From: Synchiropus splendidus | Lineage: Eukaryota > Chordata > Actinopteri > Syngnathiformes > Callionymidae | Direction: 5' to 3' | NCBI RefSeq assembly: GCF_027744825.2 | Contig: NC_071351.1 | Span: 14,335,001 to 14,399,000, forward strand | Length of the DNA: 64,000 bases | In this document: in pieces, positions 24,555 to 36,100 of the stretch | How the letters are laid out: the number at the start of each line of letters is the position of its first letter | How positions within the stretch are numbered: position 1 is the first letter of the stretch | Position numbers and translations under genes: made by a program | Notes under the pieces: model-generated | Database searches by the model: none | The model's input: only the letters and a program-made list of their open reading frames with translations | What the model was told of the DNA's origin: nothing

Positions 24555-27107
24555 TCAATCATCAAGTTGAGAGAGCAAAGCAACGCCTCTCTTGATCCAG
24601 TGTTGAGGGGGTTGGCTCGTGGGCAACGTCAGTGAAATGATGTAGTTTGTGGAGTGGCCTGTCGTGGAGAGGGTGCCCTTCCTCTCGCTGGTCTTGTAGA
24701 GCGGACACATGTACAGCATCCGAGGTTGGTCACTGTTGATTTTCTGAGCTTGAATCAGAAGAAATAGTCAATTAATGAATATATTAAAAGATGTAAACAG
24801 GAGGATGAAGCACGCTGACTCACTGGGTTTAATCCAAATGATGGGCATCGTATCAAAAAGGATTTTTGGAAACTGCTCGCCAAGAACTCCACTGTTTAGA
24901 CAAGTAAAATCAATAATGAGTCAAAGATACCAAAGAAAGGTAGAACATCAGAGTTGATCTCACCTTTTTTTGTCCCAACGTGCTCCATCCAGAAACAACC
25001 CGTTGGTGTAGACACCATCATCAGGACAAGAGTCAGAATCATCAAGAGGAAGAACCTGGGCGATGAAATTCCAAAAATAATCACAACGTTGAGTCAAGAA
25101 AAAAAAAAAAAATCAGTGTCATTTAACAAGCAGAACCTCAAAATCAAAGCTCAAGAGATCAATGGGGATCTGATATTTCCTGGCGTAGTTCTGCATCGCT
25201 CCAGTCAGAAAGGCCTGCGTGAAGAAGAAGCCCGACAACCAGAAAACGTTGGGCTTAGTGCTTTCAAACCAAACCTGAGACAAAGGTGAAGAAAGAAGAT
25301 CAAATCCTTGCACTGATGACATCATTGGGCGTTAAAGGCTACCTGTAAAAACTTAAGTCTGAGAAGAAAGTCAGTGATGTAGCTCCCCAAAGGTTTGAGA
25401 CTCGGATACGAGCGCTTGGCCCACCTCTCTGGAACTTTGCCTACGAGCAAAGAGCCAGCGATTGCTTCTAGCTCTGCGTCCATCACCACCAAACCCTTGA
25501 TGGCCTTCAACAAGTTCTGCAGGCTAACACGCAGAGTGCTGGTCAGCCTTTAAAAAACACAAGACATTAAGGATCGTGGTAAAGATTTGGACTTCCATGT
25601 TGTGGGTCTTACGTGTTGTAGCGCTCCATTTCTTGAACTAGTACCGTATTCATACTCTCTTCGTAGAGTACGGGATACTTCTCAAGAGCTGCCTCGGTGT
25701 CAAAATTGGGAGGCAACTGTGAACAGAGGCTGTATTATACAGGCTAATATATCGGTACACTCTGGTTTTTGAAAGACTCGAGGGAGGAGACTACTTTTAA
25801 TAAGCAGTCTGATTATACCTTTGTCAAGATGTCATTGGCGATGTCATAGAGGGCGCTGTCGCCCCCTGAACTTGATCCTCCTTTACTGCCACCTCCTTGA
25901 GTGAGAAGCAGTGAGTCAAATAACAATTTGGTTTGCTGAATATCTTTGGAAATATCTGCGTTCTCGTGCATCCCAAATACTTCAGGTAGCTGTGCAAGAG
26001 GGAGTCCCTAAGAGGGTGACAAAATAAGTTTTGGGGGTGACAATCTAAAAGATAGTTAAATGATGTGTCTGTATATCACATTTTAAAGTGGTTACCTTGA
26101 TGAATTTCACATAATCGTCATAGGCAGATTTAGGAGGAGAGTAGTAGTCACCACTAGGTGAGAACATGTAGCGTGGTTTCTCAATGACATCCTGGTTGTA
26201 GAAGTTAGCCAGCATGGTTAGCAGCAGCCGTCGGTCCCAGTCATCTGTCACACGTCCTCCGTAGTTGCACTCTCCGGTTAGATAGCTTATGGCCTCAAAG
26301 GGAACTTCATCATATTCGTTGACAAACAACTGGAATGAAACATGACTAGATGAAGCCTTTCCTCTGACTTACCTTGTAAAAGAGTTTACCTGCAGTTGTC
26401 TGATACTGATCCGAAGGTCGGACTCATTGAAGCCGTAGGGGATATTCCAACCGAGGGGACCGAACTTCTTCCTCTCTTGAACAATAGCATGAAAAAAGCA
26501 CAAGCCATACAGAAGCTTCTCCCAAATCTGCAATCAAAAATGAGATTGCACCTTACACTAGATGATCACGTTGACACAAAACGCTCACGACGAAGGGCGC
26601 AATTCGCTTCCTAATTTGTTTTTCTGTGAACTCACCAGTTCCTTGTCTGGGCAGTTGTTGAAAAAGTTTGGGTCAGACAAAGGATCTGTCACGTAAGACT
26701 GGAGCAAGTTAAGCCGAAGACCAGTGGGTGGTTCATTGGTCATCTTCACCCCATTCTGAAGGATGGTCACTGGAAACTGATGTCAGAAGATTTCAGTGCA
26801 CAATGTTGTATATTTGCTGACTCAGACTATTACCTTGGGTGAAGGGTAGCTCGTGAGCCACAGACGGAAGTCCGGATGGCATGTTGTCGGGTTGAAATCT
26901 TCGCATATTTTCTCCAGCTTGGACATCCAGGAAACAGCCAAGTGGCAGTTCTGCAAACACACCCACGTTCCATCCTGCATGGCAGAGTTGATCATTTTGG
27001 CAGCAATGGGTCCTTGACCCTGGCCTAGAGAGATGGACTGGAACTTGGATTCGCCCATGCTCTTGTCAGTTGCAAACTTCAGCAAGCCTAAAGGAGATTT
27101 CACAGTA
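24555..27107 (-). other. dnah12: Copy A: AAA6 end and dynein C-terminal domain
   Basis: Exons encode [13 protein letters not shown] and [14 protein letters not shown] (AAA6), then [17 protein letters not shown] and [19 protein letters not shown], both highly conserved in dynein C-terminal domains, then the last exons with [18 protein letters not shown]. This region closes the motor ring. Most of it has drifted from copy B, but 25139-25549 is almost identical to it. Confidence 0.85.
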
Positions 27108-30100
27108 TCTTAAATGAACAGAACTGTCAGACTCACAAGGACTTACTCGCCATAGGATCGGCTCCAGGGGACAACACGAACACAAGCGGGATGGTGGCAT
27201 TGGAGTCCAGGTAGCTCTTGGTCAGGTCGAAAGGTGGCGGCTGCACAAACTTCTTCCCCAGCTTGATGGTGACATACTTGACCACAGCTGGGACTATTTT
27301 GTCAGGTCTGAGGCAGCGGACGATGATCATCTGCTGCAGTTCATTGAGCTTGGTGCACCACGGCGATGGCACAGGGGCGTTACAGGGGTCCTTGCTTTCA
27401 TAAATGGGTCTGAAGTCTGCTGCATTCTTCATGAATGCTTCCCTACAGAATAAATTCGACACATGATTACTCCCAATAAAGTCTGTTCCCACATTCAGAT
27501 GTCAAGTCTTTACTTGATTCCTTGCAATCCAGGGAGATCGCTTGCTCTACAAATCTCATCCCAGCTCTTTTCTTGGAGCCAGCTGGGGTCAGGGTTCGCA
27601 AGTGTGTTCTGCAGACCCACTCCTCCAGTCAGGAAAAACATCAAGTCACCATACTCAATGTCCTTTTTTGCTCTAAATTGAAGCAAAGAGTTGAGTTATC
27701 TCAATTCAAAAGATTCAAAAGACTAAGGTAATGGAAACAAGGGCTTACAGGAGCAGATTGCAGCAGAGCAGAAAGGAGAAAAGCAGTTTATCCTTCTCAA
27801 ACAGAGAGCGGCAGACGTTGCTGTACAGGTTGTAGGTGAAGTGATCCGTCAATATCCGTAGCCTTTTATCCAGGTGCTTCGATTTTTTGCTGAAATCAAG
27901 GATGAAGATGAAGAAAACACCTTGCACGCATGGATGAATTGGGAGTAGACGTCAGAAAAAAATGGCATCAAAGAGAAACATCACCAGATAGCTGGGGGAG
28001 GAGGAATTTTTTAAATACTTTTTTCTGCTCATAGACTAAAGTCCCTTGCCTCCGGGGAGCAGTTCCATTAGTAACAAAGAGAGATGTTGGCTGCAATTCA
28101 ACCTGCATGCTCCATTTATTGGAGGTGTGGCAGAGTAAATGGACAGGCAAATTGAAAACTACGAGTTTAAAGCTCAGAGGACATTTTGGGGGAAACTCTG
28201 AGCAAATCTAGGGCATTGTGTTTCTCATTCAAACTAAAGCAATCTGAGTTATAATCACAAGATGAACTGTGTGATTCATGATCAGGAAATGGTGAGCATG
28301 TGTAAGCAGTCATGCTCGCATGATTCTTACCTGTCTTGGATAGACTTGATGTAGAGGTTGACAAACCAAGTGAGAGAATACTGGTACATGGGATCAATGT
28401 TGGTGAGGTCGGCAATGGTGAAGAACAGAATGGATGAGTGGTTGGCAACTGATCTGTAGCCCTCTCTTGACTCAGCAATCTTGATCTCAGTTTTCTCTGC
28501 GATCTAAGGACAAGAATCCTCTTTGTTATATGCTTATATCGCGGTTACATGTGTTGCGCCACTTGCCTGCTGTTTTTGGCTGATCTCATTGGACATGATC
28601 TTGGCAGAGTCCAAGATCTGAATGGCGCTCTCATCTTCAAGGATGTTGCCCTCTGACGACTGAAGTGTCATCAAAATCTTGTCCTCGATTTCCTTCAGCT
28701 GCCGTTTGTTTTCCGCCGACTGCAAGATCAGAGCGTTTCTCTCCTCCTCCAGCTCTGGTCTGGCGTGACACAGGTGCTCAGCTGAACCGACAATGAAACC
28801 ACACAACATTGGTGTTACCTTTCTTTTGCCACCACGATTCCCAGCAGCTGATCCTCCAAACCCTCTGGGGTGATCATGAAATTGAGCAAGGTGACTTTGG
28901 TCGCCAGTTCTGGTAGATAATGGGGGTTCCTCAGCTTGGTTGTAATGTAGAAGCGGAAATTGAAGGAGTACTCAATCACATTCTCCCCCAGCCGGATACA
29001 CTCAACACCACCTTGAGGAGGGAATAAAACCATTCACTTGAAAGTACAAGAGAATCAAACCCCGCCTGACATTGCCATCCCTACCTTGTTTAAAAGTTTG
29101 CTTGAGCAGTAGAGGTTCCAGTGAAGGGTCCAGCTCCTCACCGACGTTTTCCAACAGCAAGGGTGTTCCGAACTGAATGGCATTCTCCAGAGTTCTCATG
29201 TAGTCCCCGTCAGTCAGTTTGATCACGTTCAAGTTGTTCTCCTTCTCTGAGTTCTTCACCCACTTGTTGGCCTGACCCTGAGGGTCAATCATCAGGGGCC
29301 TGGGGAGCAGACAGATCTGTTGAATGTTGAACTGTTTGTAATGAAAGGGATCCTCACCATCTACGTGAATTGCTGACAACAACGCCATTGTCCACAGAGA
29401 AAGAATCACTGGGAAGACCAGCAATGTTCCAAGCTCGGATTTTGATGGGATCTCCTAAAGTCTTGCTGAGCGAGAAGTCATCTGATGATGGGATGTTCTT
29501 GGACTACATTTACAGAGGGAAATACAATTTAAACATTCCACATTGGAGTGATTCGATGGATTTCTTTGTAAAGCGCTTTACTTGGCACAACTGAGTCCAT
29601 GTCTTGGTGATGTCCTGTCTAAATCCTGCAGTGAAGGCACCTAGGTAGGAGATGACCCCAGCTGAGATCAGAACATCTCCAGTCAGGTTGTCATATGTGT
29701 TCTGCAGATCATCCGCTGCATTGGACCATCTAAGGACAACATTTAAAGTCAATTATTTGAACTACACTTACAGGTATTTGAACTATAATTTAAAGCCAGA
29801 AATTAGTCTGACCTGGTCTTCTCTCCACCCAGACCACCAATGAGCTTCTCAGCTCTCTCCAACTTCCTTGCACACATCTCCACCTGTTGCTCCAGCTGTG
29901 CCTTCTCCTCCGTTTTCTCCTGAAAGGTCTTCTCAAGAGCAGCCAGACGGTCCATGACCTCTTTTAGTTCTGCTCTTTTTTCCTCCAGAACGGCCATGGT
30001 GGCAGCCAGGGACTCCTCAGCCTCTGCAAGCTTCTCTTTTTTAGGAGCCACAACCTGTTGGGAACACAAGTGGTAAATGAAAGCAGATAAATGGAATTTA

Positions 30101-33100
30101 ATGGAAAGAATGAAGGCGACAACAAGAAAAATAAACGTTACCTTTGCCACCCTGTCGTAAGACTCCATCGCTTTGATCCACTTGCAGAGTCCGGCAGCAG
30201 CGGAGGAGGCCTTAGCCACGATTGCAGGGTCGAAGTCTTCGTTAGTGATAAACTCACTTCGGATCTTTTGCATCACAGCGACCTTATATTAAGAGATGAG
30301 CATGGTTTGCCACTTGACTATCTTAATGGAAACACATTGTTGTGACTCACCGGAATATTATCTTTGTCATATTCTTTAAGATCTCTCAGAAAGTTCATAT
30401 CACCCAGTAACTTCTTGCTTGGACCCCAGTAGTCCATGATCTGGAATCCAAAGAATAAGCTCAGAACTAGACAGATATTCAAAGACATTTTGGTTCAGAA
30501 AACAACCTTTTTTCCTGGCGTGTTTGGATCAGCGATCCTGTCCGGTTTGATTTCCTTCATGACGCAGACAGCTGACATCACCAGCTTCACACCAGCAGGG
30601 GGGTTTTTCATCGACTTCACAATTGTGACATCAGACGCCTGAAAAGGGGAACATTTCAACCCATTTTTCAATGATGATCCAAATACTTTTTTGGAAAGTG
30701 CTTACTGTCACAGTGTTTAAGGCAGCAAGAGCAGCCTCTAGAACCGGAATGGCCTCGGCCAAGTCACTTTCACATTCATTCTTCAGTGCTAAAGCCTCAT
30801 TAGCTTTAACAGTTGCTGCCTCTTCATCGACCCGGACAATTTTACTTTTGGCTTCCACCTCCACTGACTCCACTTCAATCACCTAAAAATGCAATTAAAT
30901 ACATTTTTGTAATCTGTTTCATTCAACTCCAACATTTATTTTCACGTTTTACCTTCATCATATTGGTGTTCTCTACTTTAGCAATTTCCAGTTTGGGCTG
31001 CAAATCTATTAATTCCTTTTTCATCTCACCAACCTAAAACCATCCAGAGTGATAATGAGTTTTTTCATTTTCCACCCCTCGGAAAACAACGTTGAGGTTT
31101 GCACCTGTGATTCGGCAAAAGCCAGCTTGTCCAGGCCGTTGGTGTACCTCTGTTTCGCCTTTAACACTTCGTTCCTTTTCTCAGTGAGTAGCTGACGAAA
31201 TGCTGCGATCAGCTCCAAATATGATGTAGGAGTCACGTAATTGTGTCGACCTAAATCGCTCAAGAATCTGGCAAAAATACATCCCACCACGTCACATCTG
31301 TTTGTCTGGAAAATTGACAATTCTAATCTTCATTGAAATACTGACTTTGCTGAAAGGTCTTTGGCAGTCGTGTGGAATGTTTTACAGATCAAAACAACTT
31401 CTTGTCTCTCATTGTCACCCATCTCCAGTGACTCCAGGAAAGAGTTGGCCACACGCTCGAGAGCCTCCTCAGGCCACGGCTTCAGGCACAGATAAAAAGA
31501 GAAGGCATCAACATCTGAAAAACGTGTCATAATTTATAGATTTTTACCTGGAACCAGTCAATGGTACAGCAGTTGATCAACGATGGGAACTGTCTCAAAC
31601 GGTTTCTAAATGCATCTCCAATTGGACTGAAGGCCACAATGATGTGTAGGTTTTCTCTGCAGCGAGCCACAAAGTACGCAAATAGAGTCAACGGACTTAA
31701 CTCCAAAGTCTTGTTCCCAGCCTGAGCAAGAGGACGTACGGCCTGCAAAGAGAGGTTTCATTCATATTCATGTCTCTCGATATGCATTTTGACGTATTTA
31801 TACCTCCATAATCTCTTGTTTCTCATCGTTGGCAAACAGATTGGGCACTTCTCCGGTGTTCAAAACACTGTCCACGTCTTCCAGAAAAGCCTCGTCCTTA
31901 ATCTGAGCATCAGTTAGCAAGAATACTGTTTTCTGACCTTTCACCCCAGCGTTTTTCAGCAGCATCTGTGTTATGAGGAACCACATGAAATCACTGTTTG
32001 AGCTTGAACACTCACCTTCACACCCACCTTAAGATCGTCTCTCCACTCCTGCATGCCATAGCTCTTTGAGATTTGAGGCTGAAATATTATCATGTGGGCC
32101 ATGAACCCGGCCAAACGGGTGATGGACTGGCGGCCGCTGCCTCCTACCCCGACAAGAAGAGCATTGCCTCCAGGCTGCTTTAGCACACGGCTGATGCGTG
32201 ACAGATGCTCCAGCACATAGCTACAAAATTATGAGAGAGACAGGTACAACAAAATAACATTTTTGGTAACAGTTTCCTACTTACCGGAATATCACAAGAT
32301 ACATCCGATTCCGTTGGGTTTGGTTGAATTCATCAAGACAACCTTCCACAATCTCAGCAAAACTGTCCATGGAAGGAATCTCCATGTACAAGCGTGCGTC
32401 GTCCTCAAGGTCAGGTTCCATGTAGTCACCGAACAGCAGACTGAGCAAGTCCTGCTCCACCAACTAAGACACATCTCACTCAGTTTTTAAACTAAACTCG
32501 CTGGAAATACATGACTTACTTTGTTTCCTTGTTTCAGGTGTTCGAACACTTGGTCAAATGACTCTTTGAAATGATCCTTCAGGATGCCTTGGATCAGCTC
32601 GTAGAGCCACGCTCGATCTTGGTCGTCCACGAGGCGGTCGTAATACACTCTGAAGACCTCGTGGACAAACAGCCGTATCATAGTGCGTTTGTTCTCCAGT
32701 GACTGCTTCTTCAAGAGTAAACAGCCTTGGATGACACGAGAGAAGTCTCTGAGGTTGAAAGTGTAGTGGGACTTTGCTGGAGTGGGAAGCAAGTTCTCCA
32801 TCGCCTTCTTGTACACCTGTGGACGTCCAAGTGATTCAAATTTGGAAGCAGCAACAGGATCAAGAGGACTTACCTCCATAGTGGCCGTCACTATTTGGTT
32901 GCCCACGGTGAAATACTCAGGAGGGAATGCGTTATTTTTGAGATAGAAGGCCACCACGTTTGAAAAGATGCGAACCATTGTGTCATCACTGAAGGCGTTG
33001 ATACTGACAATGTTGAAGTGACGCAGGAATCGAGATGTTACAGCGTTTCGTCCTCCACCAGGGGGACCCATAGCTGAGATGAGCTGGAGGTCCACCAGGG

Positions 33101-36100
33101 TGATTCTGGAGGTGTCCTTCAGGTCATACCTATCAGGACAAGTATTTTATGTCTCTAGCTTTTCTATCATTTCTAGTAGGTTCGTACCAGTTCCCATGGT
33201 CTATAAACTGTCGTAGCAGCTCCACAGGAGGCTGAGCTCCAAACTGCTCCAGAGCAGGCATGCTCATATCATCCACAAAGATGACACACTTCTTTCCCAT
33301 CGGGGGACCAAAGACCCCTTTCCTTCTCTTATCCAACCAGGACATCATGATATTCTGTAAGAGGCAAATTATTGTATTAAATTGGGCAAACACATCTCCA
33401 ATCTCATGCATTCCAACCTGCGTTTGGTTGGCGCTCGTTCTGGCTGAAAAGTTGATGAAGAAGGGCAAATAAAGCTCCCGGTCCAGGTGGTTCATCAACT
33501 TCTCCTTCACATACACTGACTTTCCCGTCCCAGTGGGGCCCACAAACAGTAGAGGTCTTGAAATGAAATCAAGTTTGACTGGCAATCCGGCTGAAAACTG
33601 ACTTTGGTATCAAGACAATACTTACACTCCATATTTGAGACAAAGAGTCATCAAATAGGTGTAACGAACTGTGTCGATTGTCGGAACAATGATCTCCTGC
33701 ACTTTAGTGTTCTTGTCTCCAAGGTCACTATCTGGAATTGCTTCATTCCAGTGAACCCATTTGAACCCTTTAGTTTTGAACTACACAAAACAACGTCATT
33801 GAAGTTAGCATTGTTGAAACATCTGCTACATTTTACGAATGAAAGTTGCATTGTAGAAGAGTAAGGTACCTCGAAGAAGTAGTCATATGCCATGCCTTTA
33901 TCTTCCAACGGACATTCCCATTTGCCTACAATCTCTGGGATGGGATGACTTTCCGACTTTCCTGCCAGAGTCTCTTTTAAGAAATCACTGAAGTGCTCTC
34001 GGCTCTTCGCATCACAGCTTCCACCAATGGACCACACCAGTGAGAACGCAAATGCTGCCTATGATTTAAAAAAATTAATAAAGCATTTCTAGAATGCAGA
34101 AAATGTCTGTTTATTTTATTTTTTTACCATCATCCAAACACGTAAAGTTTTGGGATCAGGCTCTAATTCCAGAGGTTCAGTGAGAAGCATCTCGAAGAGT
34201 CGACACAGAGACGTCACTGTATTACTGGTCCCAGTAGGGACAACCTCCTGTGAACGAAAAACTTTCATTTACACACTTGTATCAATGCCTCCTGATGTCC
34301 AGGTGAAACTTACTCTGCAGTATTTACTCAACACCCTAAAAGCTGGCGGCAGTAGCCAGTGGAACAGTCCCATCAGCAGTTTGGGGTTCTCTCTTTTCCT
34401 GAGGATTTTGGGAAGCTTGTTTATCCAGGAGATCACCAGGGGCTCCCAGCCCAACTGAGATGGTTCCATATAGATCATACCACATCGACTGACGGTTGCT
34501 GGCTGCGAAGCGATAACACATTTTGTTGCTCAATCATTCAGCGAACAAAAAGAAGGACTTACCGAGGCCTGGGACAAATCCATGGCTTCAAAAATCAAGC
34601 TCATTTGATTGGACATTTGGATGATCTCTCCACTCATCAAGCATAGCTGGAAAAAATACAATTTGTGATGATGAGGGGCTCATGTTGGAATGCCCAGGCA
34701 TGATCCATTTCCATGGCCAGAAGAGAGACTGCAGTCTGCAGTCCTGACTCCACCACCAGAGCACATCATAAATACAAAATGACTCTGTACCTTTTTGTTG
34801 TCATCCAGCACAGTGTTCATGCTCTCGATCCACAGAGTGTCAATAGGCCCATCGAACACAACCCATTTGCGGTCCGGAGTCTCAGATGAAGCAAACTCAC
34901 GGAAAGTGTTCGCCACAATCCCATCTGTCCACTGATGTCAGAGACAAAGTCAGAATCTTCTTCTCATGAAAATGGCAGAGATGTTTGAGTACCTCATGGG
35001 ACACCAGATCAAACTGCCCGAAGAGTTGCCCCATGGTGATGGACTTTGGATTCAAGGTCCTATAGACAATCTTCTCTTCCTCGCCGTATCCCTTGTCGTT
35101 CATTAGTGTCAGTGTATCGGCTAAGACATGCAGTACTTTTGTCTTTCCTGCAAATGGTTCTCCCACCAGCATGAACCTGTCATGTTCACAAATATATCAT
35201 TTTAAAAACCGTAATGAAACTTAAGCATCACCAACCCGTGTCTGACGATCATCATTTCATATGTCTGGATCATCTTCTGCAAGAAGACGTCGGTGGCCTG
35301 GACATTATGGTTTCTGCAGCACTCTTCAGCGGCCTCCAAAAACAACTGTAGAAAAATATGTTGCATTATTAGAAGTCATGAGTATCATCCATGAATTCAT
35401 ATCTGACCCTGTAGTCTGCCTCAGGAAGTGTGATCCCAGGAAACAAGTCACTCGTGATTCCATTAAACAATGGAATGTCATGGGCGAGAAACTTTGGTTC
35501 GTTGACATCTTTGATGGATCTCAACAGCTATTCAAAAGGAGGAGCCAGAGTTGATCAAATATTCATTCAGTCCAGCTGTCAAATGAATAAATCTTGAGTA
35601 CCAATATGTCTTCGTTCTCATCAGGGAAACTGAGCTTCAGGTTTCCGGCGGCCACAAGAACAGCTTTCACAGCCCGCATGCCGTAATCGTAGTGGAACTG
35701 GGACGACAGCTGCTCAGAACAAAGCCTGTAGGTCATCACGATCTTGACAGAGAGAGGCTTGGCGTTTAAGAAGCCGTACGAATACAGTGAGATCTCTGCG
35801 ATCAATGCATAGTTAGGAACCATCATGGCGACAGTTCGGAACAGAACCTAAGGAGCGCAAAGGTATTTCAATTGAAATGGAAAAATAAAAACACATTTTT
35901 TTCATTTTAATTTTACCTTAAGATTGTCTGGAAGCTCTGATCGTCCTGCGTAGCCTGGATTCATCGTGATTGACACAAAACAGTTGGGGTTAAGCTTCAA
36001 CATGGTGCCCTCAAAATCAAAGTAGTCTAACTTCAGCTCAATGGCTCTCTGGATGCAGAGGACCTGCTGCGCCACCACAGACAACACCTCAAGCTCGATG

